This document shows, one piece after another, positions 47,482 to 56,888 of a stretch of DNA of 64,000 bases. Position 1 is the stretch's first letter; each line of letters starts with the position of its first letter. Where the stretch lies: assembly GCA_030698225.1 (NCBI GenBank), contig JAUYNR010000104.1, positions 27,132 through 91,131 on the forward strand, written 5' to 3'. A program made the translations under genes and the position numbers. The DNA is from Oxalobacteraceae bacterium (GTDB lineage: Bacteria > Pseudomonadota > Gammaproteobacteria > Burkholderiales > Burkholderiaceae_D). A model generated the notes under the pieces. The model ran no database searches, was not told where the DNA came from, and saw nothing but the letters and a program-made list of their open reading frames with translations.

Positions 47482-49221
47482 ATGACCTTACCACCGAATT
47501 TAAAGCGGCTTTTCCTGATGCTGCGGCCTTACCGGAAACGTCTGGGGCTGGCTTTTCTTGGGATGATGCTGACCGCTGCGACCGAACCGTCGCTTGCCGC
47601 GATGATGAAAGCCTTGCTCGATAACGGCTTTTCCGGCAAGCCCTCGTTTCAGCTATGGATGGTGCCGGCCGGCATCATCGGGATATTTGTGTTGCGCGGC
47701 ATATCGACCTTCACGACCACCTACATGATGACCTGGGTTTCGACCCGGCTGCTTAACCATTTGCGGCAACTGATGTTTAATCGGATGCTGAATGTGCCGC
47801 TCGATTTTTATGCGAAAAACTCGGTCGGCAGAGTCATCAATGCAATGATGTTCGAAGTGCAGCAAATCATCGACATGATCAAGAACGTACTGACTTCGCT
47901 GATTCGAGACACGTTGACGGTGGCCGGTTTGCTTGGGTATTTGTTATATACCAATTGGCGCTTGACGCTGATCGCGCTGGTATTGTTGCCGCTGATTGCG
48001 TTTGTGGTGCGCCTGACCGGAAAGCGCCTGCGAAAACTGACGCAGGAATACCTGACGGTGAATGCCGAATTAACGCAAGTGATCGAGGAAACTACCCGGG
48101 CCCAGCAAGTCATCAAGATTTTTGGCGGACATCAATACGAGGGCGAGCGTTTCGATGCGCGCGCGACAAAATTGCGCAGATATTCAATGCGCATGGCCAG
48201 CACCTTTGCAGCGACGGTACCGATTACCCAGATCATCGCGTCCTGCGCGCTGGCGATCGTGATCATGATCGCGCTGATTCAGTCCGGCCAAGGGCAGTCC
48301 ACGGTAGGCGGCTTTGTTTCGTTTGTCACCGCAATGCTGATGCTGCTGACGCCATTGAAGCGCCTAGCCGAACTCAACGGCCCGCTGCAACGCGGCCTGT
48401 CGGCAGCCGAGTCGGTGTTCGATTTGATCGATGCGCCGTCAGAACGCAGCACCGGCAAGGCGTTACCGGGACGTGCTTCCGGCAAGCTTGATTTCATCGA
48501 TGTGGGGTTTTCTTATCCCGGCCAAAATCAACCGGCGCTGTCCGGTATCAATTTAACCGTGATGCCGGGCGAAACCATTGCATTTGTCGGCATGTCGGGC
48601 GGCGGCAAATCGACGCTGGTCAACCTGGTGCCGGATTTTCATCCTGTCGGCAGCGGCGAAATCCGCCTCGACGGCATACCGATCGAACAGATTGCCCTGG
48701 CCAGCCTGCGCGCCCAGATCGCGATGGTAAGCCAGAACGTGGTGCTGTTCGACGATTCGGTTGCTGCCAATATTGCCTACGGCGATGCAGCGCCGCACCG
48801 GGGCCGGATCGAGGCCGCTGCCAAAGCCGCCTATCTGGATGACGTGATTGCCGGCTTGCCGCAAGGGCTGGAAACATTCATCGGCGACAACGGTTCGCGT
48901 CTGTCCGGCGGCCAGCGCCAGCGCCTGGCGATTGCCCGGGCGATCTACAAGGATGCGCCGATCCTGATTCTCGATGAGGCGACTTCGGCGCTGGATTCGG
49001 AATCGGAACGCGCGGTCCAGTCTGCGCTGGATCATCTGATGCAGGGACGCACCACGCTGGTGATTGCGCACCGTTTGTCGACGATCGAGCGCGCCGACCG
49101 GATTGTCGTGCTGGATAATGGGCACATTGTCGAAGTCGGAGCGCACCAGGATTTGCTGAAAAAAAATGGCGTCTACGCCAATCTGTACCATTTGCAATTT
49201 GCCAAGGAGACCATCCCATGA
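47482..49221 (+). CDS. msbA: Lipid A export ABC transporter MsbA
   Basis: The 579-residue half-transporter flips core-lipid A across the inner membrane. Six N-terminal membrane segments are followed by an ATPase with Walker A GMSGGGKST, signature [15 protein letters not shown], Walker B ILILDEATSALD and H-loop IAHRLST. Length and motif set fit MsbA (about 580). Confidence 0.9.
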   Translation: MTLPPNLKRLFLMLRPYRKRLGLAFLGMMLTAATEPSLAAMMKALLDNGFSGKPSFQLWMVPAGIIGIFVLRGISTFTTTYMMTWVSTRLLNHLRQLMFNRMLNVPLDFYAKNSVGRVINAMMFEVQQIIDMIKNVLTSLIRDTLTVAGLLGYLLYTNWRLTLIALVLLPLIAFVVRLTGKRLRKLTQEYLTVNAELTQVIEETTRAQQVIKIFGGHQYEGERFDARATKLRRYSMRMASTFAATVPITQIIASCALAIVIMIALIQSGQGQSTVGGFVSFVTAMLMLLTPLKRLAELNGPLQRGLSAAESVFDLIDAPSERSTGKALPGRASGKLDFIDVGFSYPGQNQPALSGINLTVMPGETIAFVGMSGGGKSTLVNLVPDFHPVGSGEIRLDGIPIEQIALASLRAQIAMVSQNVVLFDDSVAANIAYGDAAPHRGRIEAAAKAAYLDDVIAGLPQGLETFIGDNGSRLSGGQRQRLAIARAIYKDAPILILDEATSALDSESERAVQSALDHLMQGRTTLVIAHRLSTIERADRIVVLDNGHIVEVGAHQDLLKKNGVYANLYHLQFAKETIP

Positions 49222-49346
49222 ACAGCCAAGCTCCGCTGTCCCGGAGCCGGGCCGCCGATATGATTCCGGCGCGTCCAAACGGTGTTTTCCTGATCGGCCG
49301 CATGCCGTGCATACAGGTGGCGCAAAATGATGCGGCAATGCAATAA
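49218..49346 (+). CDS. Possible 42-residue ORF coupled to msbA
   Basis: An ATG overlapping the msbA stop (ATGA) opens a 42-codon frame (MNSQAPLSRSRAADMIPARP to AQNDAAMQ). Stop-start overlap favours translation by coupling. The protein is unrecognised, without membrane segment or signal; it could be the remnant of a longer downstream gene or chance. Confidence 0.3.
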   Translation: MNSQAPLSRSRAADMIPARPNGVFLIGRMPCIQVAQNDAAMQ

Positions 49347-49437
49347 TACGTAGCCGGTCGATGCGCCGGCAGCCTTAATGCCCGTTGGGGCGCCGGCATG
49401 CACAGTCCGACACCGTGAACAACTAAAACCACAAAAA

Positions 49438-50622
49438 ATGATCATCCAGCGCATTGCAGACATCGTCTGGCACCGACTGACCGGCCTGATGCCGGGAGAA
49501 TTGCAGCAGACCGAGTTGAGCTGGCTGGCGACACCCCACCAGCATCTGAGTTTGCTGACGCGACGCCGCGCCACCATGATCGTCAACCGGGTGCGTCTGT
49601 TCGCATTCCTGTTTGCGGTATTGACGCCGCTCTGGAGCGTGGTCGACCTGGTGGTCTTTCCGTTTCCGCTGTGGCTCGACCTGGCCCTGATGCGGCTGCT
49701 GGCGTGTGCTGCGTTCGCCAGCCTGTTGCTGTATTACCGGCCCAACGGCGACCTGTTCGATGCGTATCGCGCGATGGCGCTGCTGTTTGCGATCCCGACC
49801 GCTTTTTATGTCGCTTCCTATACGCTGCTCGGCCACTACCAGTTGACCGGCATCTCGGCCGCAATTGGCGCCGGCTATGCATTCTTGCCGTTCGTGCTGC
49901 TGGCCGGACTGGCGATCTTTCCGCTCACGCTGCTGGAGAACATGGTGATTGCCAGTCCGATCCTGATCGCCCAGGGCATCGCCGGCTCGATGCGTTGGGC
50001 GACGCTGGACTGGCCGTCGTTTGCCGGCGCTTTCTGGCTGCTGGTATTGATCACCGGTGTCTCGACGCTGGCCGGCATGAGCCAGCTGGCGTTCATGATC
50101 GCGCTGGTGCGCCAGGCCATCCGCGACCCGCTGACCGGGGTTTTTTCGCGCAGCAGCGGCGAGGAAGTGCTGGAACTGCAGTTCACCATCGCCAGCCGCA
50201 GCAAAGCAGCGCTGTCGGTGGCTTTCATCGATCTGGATCATTTCAAAAGCATCAACGACAAGTTCGGCCACGAAGCGGGCGACAAGACGCTGCGCGACAT
50301 GACGCATAGCGTCAGCAGCAATCTGCGCCGCGGCGATTTGCTGGCGCGCTGGGGCGGCGAGGAATTTCTGCTGATCATGCCTGACACCGATATGACGCAA
50401 GCCGAAGCGGCGCTGTTGCGGCTGCGCAATATCGGTTTCAGCAAGCGCCCCGACGGCACGCCACTGACCGCCAGCATCGGCATCGCCGAACGCGGCGCCG
50501 ATCAGGCTGTCGACTGGAAAGCATTGATCGACCTGGCCGACCAGCGCATGTATCTGGCCAAGCAAGGCGGGCGCGACCGGGTATTCAGCACGGATGCGCA
50601 GATAGTTGCGCTCACCCGATAA
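49438..50622 (+). CDS. Membrane-bound diguanylate cyclase (GGDEF)
   Basis: The 394-residue protein has about six hydrophobic segments (residues ~45-215) forming an undefined membrane sensor, followed by a GGDEF domain starting at DPLTGVFSR. The active site is GGEEF and a c-di-GMP inhibitory site RxxD (RRGD) sits five residues before it, so the enzyme should be active and feedback-controlled. FIDLDHFKSINDKFGHEAGD is canonical. The start at 49438 (MIIQRIADIVW) is used. It lies 15 bp before the AEC carrier gene, so the two may be co-transcribed. Confidence 0.88.
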   Translation: MIIQRIADIVWHRLTGLMPGELQQTELSWLATPHQHLSLLTRRRATMIVNRVRLFAFLFAVLTPLWSVVDLVVFPFPLWLDLALMRLLACAAFASLLLYYRPNGDLFDAYRAMALLFAIPTAFYVASYTLLGHYQLTGISAAIGAGYAFLPFVLLAGLAIFPLTLLENMVIASPILIAQGIAGSMRWATLDWPSFAGAFWLLVLITGVSTLAGMSQLAFMIALVRQAIRDPLTGVFSRSSGEEVLELQFTIASRSKAALSVAFIDLDHFKSINDKFGHEAGDKTLRDMTHSVSSNLRRGDLLARWGGEEFLLIMPDTDMTQAEAALLRLRNIGFSKRPDGTPLTASIGIAERGADQAVDWKALIDLADQRMYLAKQGGRDRVFSTDAQIVALTR

Positions 50623-50637
50623 AGCGGTACGCGCTGC

Positions 50638-51528
50638 ATGTCGATAGCCTTTCTGCTGTTCCCCGATTTCTCGCTGATCCTGCTCGGTTTCCTGCTCAAG
50701 CGCCACATGCGTTGGGGCGATGATTTCTGGCCGGGACTGGACCGGATGGTGTATTTCATACTGTTTCCGGCGCTGCTGTTCTATTCGACCTCGCGCACGC
50801 CGTTTGACTTCCATGCCACCGGCAATCTGCTGGTAGTAAGCCTGGGCGCCTGCTGCAGCGGCATCGCGCTGGGCTGGCTGGCCAAGCCATTGTTCCAGTC
50901 AAGACCGATGATTTTCGAGTCGGGCGTGCAAACCGCCTTCCGCTTCAATTCGTATATCGGGCTGGCGGTGGCGTCGCGCTTGGCGGGCGACCAAGGCACC
51001 GCGCTGATGGCGCTGATCATCGGCTTTGCAGTGCCGCTGTGCAATTTTGCTGCGGTGCATGCGCTGGTGCACAAGAACGGCGGCCTGCTGCGGGAACTGG
51101 CCAAGAACCCGCTGCTGCTGGCGACCGCCGCCGGAACCCTGTGCAATCTGGCCGGCGTGACGCTGCCGGACCTGCTGGGTGCAACGCTGGCGCGGCTCGG
51201 CAACGCCTCGATCGCGCTGGGATTGATCGCGGTTGGGGCCGGTTTGCGGCTGTCCGGCCTGCACGAATCGAAGGGGATCGCCGCATATTTCATCGGCGTT
51301 AAACTGCTGGCGGTGCCGGCGCTGGCATTCGGACTCGGGATCTGGCTGCGCCTGCCGCCGCTGCAACTGCAGATGGCGGTGATGTTTTGCGCATTGCCGA
51401 CCGCATCCAGCGCCTACGTATTGGCCAGCCGCCTGGGCGGCAACGGGCCGTTTGTCGCATTCCTGATTTCGGCAGGAACCTTGCTATCGGTGCTGACCCT
51501 GCCGCTCTGGCTGTCGCTGGTGCATTGA
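50638..51528 (+). CDS. AEC-family transporter (auxin efflux carrier/malonate permease type)
   Basis: The 296-residue integral membrane protein has about ten hydrophobic segments. LPDLLGATLARLGNASIALG and the C-terminal FCALPTASSAYVLASRLGGN are typical of the AEC family. The substrate cannot be read; organic acids are common for bacterial members. Confidence 0.8.
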   Translation: MSIAFLLFPDFSLILLGFLLKRHMRWGDDFWPGLDRMVYFILFPALLFYSTSRTPFDFHATGNLLVVSLGACCSGIALGWLAKPLFQSRPMIFESGVQTAFRFNSYIGLAVASRLAGDQGTALMALIIGFAVPLCNFAAVHALVHKNGGLLRELAKNPLLLATAAGTLCNLAGVTLPDLLGATLARLGNASIALGLIAVGAGLRLSGLHESKGIAAYFIGVKLLAVPALAFGLGIWLRLPPLQLQMAVMFCALPTASSAYVLASRLGGNGPFVAFLISAGTLLSVLTLPLWLSLVH

Positions 51529-51623
51529 CGGCACTGGCAAAATAGTCGTTTATCCAGCCCGACCGGAGGCTTGCTCTGGCAATGCCCATTCTGCTGATGC
51601 CGCATGAATAATGGCGAAATGCC

Positions 51624-51824
51624 TTAACAGCAACGACCGACCTTGCCGTTGGCGCCGTAGCGCGCCTCTTGCCGTTCGCGGAAAAACTCTTCGTACGACA
51701 TCATCGGCTCGTCAGGGTGCGTCGCTTCCATATGCGTGACGTAAGTGCTGTACTCGGGCAAGCCGACCATCAGCCGCATCGATTGCCCGAGATAGCGCCC
51801 GGCCTTGGCTATTCCGTCGAACAT
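51624..51824 (-). CDS. ybdD: YbdD/YjiX-family small protein
   Basis: The 66-residue soluble protein (RYLGQSMRLMVGLPEYSTYV, then HPDEPMMSYEEFFRERQEAR, ending GRCC) matches the YbdD/YjiX family, found almost always directly downstream of CstA/BtsT-type transporters. It overlaps the last base of cstA here. YbdD is reported to be needed with CstA for pyruvate uptake. Confidence 0.9.
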   Translation of the reverse strand: MFDGIAKAGRYLGQSMRLMVGLPEYSTYVTHMEATHPDEPMMSYEEFFRERQEARYGANGKVGRCC

Positions 51825-53896
51825 CAGACTTGCGGCATTGCGCTGGCCGGCAATGTCTCGAATGGCGTCTCTTTGGAAGTTGCCTTACCCGCAGCGCGCG
51901 CCACCAGCACCGTCCTGATGCCGAACACCAGCATACTTAACAGCACCAGCATGAAGAAACCGCTCAGCGCCGCATCCAGATAATCATTGAAAATCACCTG
52001 CTGCATTTGCTCGACCGATTTGGCCGGCGCCAGCAGTTTGCCGTCGGCCAGCGCCGCCTTGAACTTGCTGGCGTGCGCCAGGAAACCGACCCGCGGATTG
52101 GCATCGAACATTTTTTGCCAGCCGGCAGTCAGCGTGCAGATCAAAATCCAGATGGTCGGCAAAATGGTGACCCAGGCGAAACGGTCGCGCTTCATCTTGA
52201 ACAACACGCAAGTGCCCAGAATCAATGCGATGCCGGCCAGCATCTGGTTGGCAATGCCGAACAGCGGCCACAAGGTATTGATCCCACCCAGCGGATCTAC
52301 CACGCCCTGATACAGGAAGTAACCCCAGGCGGCAACGCACAGCGCGGTCGCGGTCAGGCTGGCCACCAGCGAATCGGTACGCTTCATCGATGGCGCGAAG
52401 GTGCCGAGCAAATCCTGCAACATGAAGCGCCCGGCGCGGGTACCCGCATCGACTGCGGTCAGGATGAACAATGCCTCGAACAAAATCGCAAAGTGATACC
52501 AGAACGCCATCATCGCCTTGCCGCCGGTAAAGCCCGACAAAATGTGCGCCATCCCGACCGCCAGCGTCGGTGCGCCGCCGGCACGCGAGATGATGGATTT
52601 CTCGCCGACATCCAGTGCGGTTTGCGTCAACATCTCGGGCGTGACATAAAAACCCCATTGCGAAATCGCTTGCGCAGCAGATTCAGCAGTGCTGCCGATC
52701 AGCGCGGCCGGGCTGTTCATCGCAAAATACACGCCGGGCTCGATAGTCGAAGCAGCAACCAGCGCCATCATCGCAACAAACGATTCCATCAGCATCGCGC
52801 CGTAACCGATGAAGCGCGCATGGCTTTCGTTTTCGATCATCTTCGGCGTGGTGCCGGAAGCAATCAGCGCATGGAAACCGGACACCGCGCCGCAAGCGAT
52901 CGTGATGAACAGGAACGGGAACAGGCTGCCGGACCAGACCGGGCCGGAGCCATCGACAAACTGCGTGAAGGCCGGCATTTTCAGGTGCGGCGCAACGAAG
53001 ATGATGCCGACCGCCAGGCCGACGATGGTGCCGATCTTCAGGAAAGTCGACAGATAATCGCGCGGCGCCAGCAGCAGCCAGACCGGCAGCACGGAAGCGA
53101 TGAAGCCGTAGCCGATCAGCATCCAGGTCAATTCCGTGCCGCTGAAGGTAAACATTGCGGCCAAGGCCGGAATTTCCTGCACGTATTGGCCGCCGACAAT
53201 GGCCAGCATCAGCAGCACGAAGCCGATCAGCGACACTTCGCCAATGCGGCCGACACGGATATAACGCGTATAGACGCCCATGAACAACGCTATCGGGATC
53301 GTCGCAATCACGGTAAAGCTGCCCCACGGCGAATCGGTCAAGGCCTTGACCACGATCAGCGCCAGCACCGCCAGGATGATGACCATGATCATGAAGGTGC
53401 CGAACAAGGCGATCACGCCCGGCACCTGGCCCAATTCGGACTTGATCAGGTCGCCCAGCGAGCGGCCGTCGCGCCGCATCGAAATGAACAGCACGATGAA
53501 ATCCTGCACCGCGCCGGCGAACACGACGCCGGCCAGAATCCACAGCATGCCGGGCATATAGCCCATCTGGGCCGCCAGCACCGGGCCGACCAACGGGCCG
53601 GCCCCGGCAATCGCGGCAAAATGATGGCCGAACAATACGTATTTGTTGGTCGGCACGAAATCCAGGCCATCGTTGAATTTGTGCGCGGGCGTCATCCGGT
53701 TGGCGTCCAGTCCCAGCACGCGGTTGGCGATGAACAGGCTGTAAAAACGGTAGGCGATCAGATAGACGCAGACCGATGCGATGACGATCCAGACCGCGCT
53801 GATGGATTCTCCGTGCTGCAAGGCGATCAGGCCGCATGCGAACGCGCCGATGATGGCGAGCGCGAACCAGCCAAGTTTACTGACGAGATGACTCAT
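51824..53896 (-). CDS. cstA: Carbon starvation protein CstA (pyruvate/peptide transporter)
   Basis: The 690-residue membrane protein has about 16-18 hydrophobic segments. Family motifs are HKFNDGLDFVPTNKYVLFGH, IAGAGPLVGPVLAAQMGYMPG and LFGIANQMLAGIALIL. CstA imports pyruvate in E. coli; peptide uptake has also been proposed. It pairs with ybdD and is divergent from a two-component system that probably controls it. An AGGAAGACA ribosome-binding site precedes the ATG on the minus strand. Confidence 0.92.
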   Translation of the reverse strand: MSHLVSKLGWFALAIIGAFACGLIALQHGESISAVWIVIASVCVYLIAYRFYSLFIANRVLGLDANRMTPAHKFNDGLDFVPTNKYVLFGHHFAAIAGAGPLVGPVLAAQMGYMPGMLWILAGVVFAGAVQDFIVLFISMRRDGRSLGDLIKSELGQVPGVIALFGTFMIMVIILAVLALIVVKALTDSPWGSFTVIATIPIALFMGVYTRYIRVGRIGEVSLIGFVLLMLAIVGGQYVQEIPALAAMFTFSGTELTWMLIGYGFIASVLPVWLLLAPRDYLSTFLKIGTIVGLAVGIIFVAPHLKMPAFTQFVDGSGPVWSGSLFPFLFITIACGAVSGFHALIASGTTPKMIENESHARFIGYGAMLMESFVAMMALVAASTIEPGVYFAMNSPAALIGSTAESAAQAISQWGFYVTPEMLTQTALDVGEKSIISRAGGAPTLAVGMAHILSGFTGGKAMMAFWYHFAILFEALFILTAVDAGTRAGRFMLQDLLGTFAPSMKRTDSLVASLTATALCVAAWGYFLYQGVVDPLGGINTLWPLFGIANQMLAGIALILGTCVLFKMKRDRFAWVTILPTIWILICTLTAGWQKMFDANPRVGFLAHASKFKAALADGKLLAPAKSVEQMQQVIFNDYLDAALSGFFMLVLLSMLVFGIRTVLVARAAGKATSKETPFETLPASAMPQV

Positions 53897-54056
53897 TGTC
53901 TTCCTCCGAAAGGGGGTGAAATAAATTGGATGAAATTATTATTTTTTCGACACAAAAATCGCGCTTAAGATATTTTTTTTTGGTGCGCTCTGCGGCTTGC
54001 TGCGTAGTATTTGCCATATGAATTTCACTCGCAAGCGCGAAACTACGTAAAACGCA

Positions 54057-54072
54057 TGCGTAGAACTACGCA
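54057..54072. promoter_or_regulatory. 7-2-7 palindrome, probable response-regulator site
   Basis: TGCGTAG-AA-CTACGCA is a perfect inverted repeat of two heptamers with a 2-bp spacer, the layout used by NarL-type regulators. Single heptamers lie nearby: TGCGTAG at 54001-54007 and CTACGTA at 54043-54049. The region separates cstA from the kinase gene. Confidence 0.65.
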
Positions 54073-54106
54073 CAAGGTCGGGACGAATTAGCGGTAAAGT
54101 AGCGCC

Positions 54107-55462
54107 ATGAAATTACGGCAAAAAATCATATTGCTTGCGATCGTGCCGCTTATTCTGGCGCTGTGCGCGATCGCGCTGGCGGTGCGCCATCAGACCACCA
54201 CGCTGGGGCAGCAGCAGCGCGTCTCGATCCAGACCGCGTATCTGGCGAGCAAGAAAGCCGAACTGACGCACTACGTCAGCCTCGCAACGCGTTCGATCGC
54301 GCAACTGTACGAATCGGGCCGCACCGATGGCACCACGCTGGATCAAGCCAAGGCCATCCTGGCCAAGCTCGATTACGGCTATGACGGCTATTTCTTCGTC
54401 TACGATTTGCACGGCAAGAACATCATGCATCCGCGCCAGCCGGAATTGGCCGGCCAGAACTTGTGGAACATGAAAGATGCCGATGGCAGCCCGACGATCC
54501 AGAATCTGATCAAGCGCGCCAACGAAGGCGGTGGCTTCGTCCGCTATCAGTGGGTCAAGCCGTCCAGCCGCAAGACCGCGCCTAAACTCGCTTACGTGGT
54601 TGCGCTGCCGCGCTGGGGCTGGATACTGGGCACTGGCATTTATCTGGACGATGTCAATGACGCGCTGGCGAAAATCGATACGCAAGTCTCAGGCAATATC
54701 CAGAGCACGATGCTCTGGATCGCCGCGATTGCGATCTTGAGCGCGGTTGCGGTGGCGCTGTCGGGCCTGGTGTTGAACATCAGCGAGCATCGGGTGGCCG
54801 ATGCCAAGCTGAAGGTGCTGGCGCAGCGCGTGGTGCATTCGCAAGAGGAGGAACGCGCCAGATTGTCACGCGATCTGCATGACGGCATCAGCCAGTGGCT
54901 GGTTTCGATCAAGCTGCAGATCGAAGCCGGCATCATCAAACTGGCGGGAACGCCCGAACAATCCGCGGCGGCACGGCGTACGTTTGAGCGCTCCGCGGCG
55001 CAGCTGAATGACGTCTTGGGCGAAGTGCGCCGGATTTCGCACGACCTGCGCCCGGCGATCCTGGACGACCTCGGTCTGGCGGCAGCGCTGGAGCATCTGG
55101 CGCATGAATTCATCGCGCATGCCGCTACGCCGACCGACTTCACTGCGGCCGGAACCACCGATGGCTTGCCCGATGTCGCCAATACGGTGCTGTTCCGGAT
55201 TGCCCAGGAAGCGCTTACCAATATCGAGCGTCACGCTGCCTCCAGCCGGATATCGATGCGACTAGAAGGCAATGCGCGCTGCGTCACGCTCACCGTCTGC
55301 GACGACGGGGTCGGTCTCGACGTCGATCATATCGACGGCCACCCGAAGCGCGGCATCGGCTTGCGCAACATGACCGAACGACTGGAAGCGGTCGACGGCA
55401 AACTCAGCCTGACCTCCTCCACCAACGGCACCACGGTGATTGCCACCGTGCTGCGGCATTGA
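54107..55462 (+). CDS. Cache-domain sensor histidine kinase (HisKA_3)
   Basis: The 451-residue protein has a membrane segment at 6-27, a periplasmic Cache-type domain (about 30-190; YDGYFFVYDLHGKNIMHPRQ, ALPRWGWILGTGIYLDDV), a second membrane segment (about 203-225), a HisKA_3 dimerisation domain with phospho-acceptor His in LSRDLHDGISQWL, and an HATPase (FRIAQEALTNIERHA, GIGLRNMTERLEAV). It lies 13 bp before its response regulator. Such Cache sensors bind small organic acids; next to cstA, pyruvate is a reasonable guess. Confidence 0.88.
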   Translation: MKLRQKIILLAIVPLILALCAIALAVRHQTTTLGQQQRVSIQTAYLASKKAELTHYVSLATRSIAQLYESGRTDGTTLDQAKAILAKLDYGYDGYFFVYDLHGKNIMHPRQPELAGQNLWNMKDADGSPTIQNLIKRANEGGGFVRYQWVKPSSRKTAPKLAYVVALPRWGWILGTGIYLDDVNDALAKIDTQVSGNIQSTMLWIAAIAILSAVAVALSGLVLNISEHRVADAKLKVLAQRVVHSQEEERARLSRDLHDGISQWLVSIKLQIEAGIIKLAGTPEQSAAARRTFERSAAQLNDVLGEVRRISHDLRPAILDDLGLAAALEHLAHEFIAHAATPTDFTAAGTTDGLPDVANTVLFRIAQEALTNIERHAASSRISMRLEGNARCVTLTVCDDGVGLDVDHIDGHPKRGIGLRNMTERLEAVDGKLSLTSSTNGTTVIATVLRH

Positions 55463-55475
55463 CCCCTCATTTATC

Positions 55476-56099
55476 ATGTCCACCAAACCTGTCATAAAAA
55501 TCCTGCTGGTCGACGACCACCCCTTGGTGCGCGACGGCTTGCGCGCCCGACTGGAGGCGGTTCCGGCCTTCCAGGTGGTGGCCGAGGCCGGCGGCGCGCA
55601 GGAAGCGCTGCTGCACGCGCACAACCTGGAAATCGACCTGGCGCTGATGGACATCAATATGCGCGGCACCAACGGCATCGACCTGACCGCGCAGTTTCAT
55701 GCGATGTTCCCGCAGATAGCCGTGCTGATACTGAGCATGCACGACAAGGCCGAATACGTGATGCAAGCGATGCAAGCCGGCGCGCGCGGCTATGTGTTGA
55801 AAGATGCGCCGGGGCAGGACATCGTGTGCGCGATCGAAACCGTCATCTCGGGCGGCATTTATTACAGCGCTGCGCTGGCCAGGCAACTGTCGCGGCCGAT
55901 GACGCCGGGACTGCTTTTGACCGCGCGCGAGCGGCAGATACTGCAACAGATTGCCGAGGGGAAATCGAACAAGCAAATCGCCCGCGAACTGGGACTGAGC
56001 GTGCGAACGGTCGAAACCCATCGCTTGAACATCAAGCGCAAGCTCAACATCGACGGCCAGGCCGAACTGATCAAGTTCGCGGTGCAGCAAATATACTGA
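55476..56099 (+). CDS. NarL/LuxR-type response regulator
   Basis: The 207-residue protein has a receiver domain (LLVDDHPLVRDGLRARLEAV; Asp in LALMDINMRGTNG; Lys in GYVLKDAPGQD) and a LuxR HTH (LTARERQILQQIAEGKSNKQ, ELGLSVRTVETHRLNIKRKL). The start at 55476 (MSTKPVIK) follows the kinase stop. It is the likely ligand of the 7-2-7 palindrome at 54057. Confidence 0.9.
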   Translation: MSTKPVIKILLVDDHPLVRDGLRARLEAVPAFQVVAEAGGAQEALLHAHNLEIDLALMDINMRGTNGIDLTAQFHAMFPQIAVLILSMHDKAEYVMQAMQAGARGYVLKDAPGQDIVCAIETVISGGIYYSAALARQLSRPMTPGLLLTARERQILQQIAEGKSNKQIARELGLSVRTVETHRLNIKRKLNIDGQAELIKFAVQQIY

Positions 56100-56104
56100 C
56101 ATTT

Positions 56105-56174
56105 GTATATTCAATCACCGCAATGAAAATATGCGGGAAATGCCATGAAAATCGGCATACTCCATTGTTTTAGA
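56105..56174 (-). repeat. Dispersed ~70-bp intergenic repeat, copy 8
   Basis: This copy reads GTATATTCAATCACCGCAAT, then AATATGCGGGAAATGCCATG, then TCGGCATACTCCATTGTTTT. Both stems (CCGCAT/ATGCGG type and ATGCC/GGCAT) are intact. It lies 5 bp after the response regulator gene. Confidence 0.8.
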
Positions 56175-56371
56175 AAACAGGCAAGCATTCGGCCAAACAA
56201 GGCTGGGTCCAATGGCAGCCTGCACTCACATCTCCCCATGCCGCTCCAGCTCACATGCTCGCGCGCCATGGCGGACCACATTACATACCCAGGCACGGCA
56301 GCTGCTTGAATATTGCTAGAATCGGGTTCGCAGTTTTATCCAATCTCAATCCATCTTCGACTGGAACATAA
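56175..56371. other. Gap upstream of the thioesterase gene
   Basis: No gene is seen in this 197-bp gap. It presumably holds the thioesterase promoter; TTGCTAGAATCGG near 56311 contains a possible -10 element. Confidence 0.3.
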
Positions 56372-56818
56372 TTGAACCTACCCAGACACCAACTTGCAAT
56401 GACCGTATTGATGACGCCTGACATGGCCAACTTCTCCGGCAATGTGCATGGCGGCGCCGTCCTCAAGCTGCTCGATCAGGTCGCTTATGCTTGCGCCAGC
56501 CGCTACGCCGGCAGCTATGTGGTTACCCTGTCGGTGGACAAGGTAACCTTCCTCCAGCCGATCCATGTCGGTGAACTGGTTACCTTTCTGGCTGCCATCA
56601 ACTACACCGGCACCACCTCGATGGAGGTCGGCATCAAGGTCATCACTGAAAATATTCAGACTCAAACCGTGCGCCATGCGAATAGCTGTTTCTTCACCAT
56701 GGTGGCAGTAAACGAGCATCGCAAAGCGACTGCCGTGCCGGCGCTGGTACCTGCGACTGCCGACGAAGAGCGGCGCTTCGTCGCAGCTAAGGCGCGCAAG
56801 GAGTTACGGCGCCAGTAA
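56372..56818 (+). CDS. Hotdog-fold acyl-CoA thioesterase (YciA type)
   Basis: The 148-residue protein hydrolyses acyl-CoA esters. It shows the hotdog core TPDMANFSGNVHGGAVLKLL (Asp on the central helix follows in LLDQVAYACASRYAG) and LSVDKVTFLQPIHVGELVTF. The likely start is TTG at 56372 with GGAAC upstream, because similarity to relatives begins at NLPRHQLAMTV; the next start is ATG 56399. The C-terminal ~25 residues are basic. Confidence 0.85.
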   Translation: MNLPRHQLAMTVLMTPDMANFSGNVHGGAVLKLLDQVAYACASRYAGSYVVTLSVDKVTFLQPIHVGELVTFLAAINYTGTTSMEVGIKVITENIQTQTVRHANSCFFTMVAVNEHRKATAVPALVPATADEERRFVAAKARKELRRQ

Positions 56819-56823
56819 GCAAA

Positions 56824-56851
56824 ACGGGGGCTGTTTATTTGCAGCCCCCGT
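56824..56851. terminator. Bidirectional terminator hairpin
   Basis: ACGGGGGCTG pairs with CAGCCCCCGT around an 8-base loop, between the converging thioesterase and DedA genes. On the minus strand TTTTGC follows. Confidence 0.75.
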
Positions 56852-56888
56852 CGATCCTTAGCTTATCCGTGTTGCCTTTTCTGCTGCC

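Noticed and set aside
52007..53968. A 653-codon frame antisense to cstA
   Set aside because: The protein is a Gln/Arg/His-rich low-complexity shadow; CstA on the other strand is certain.
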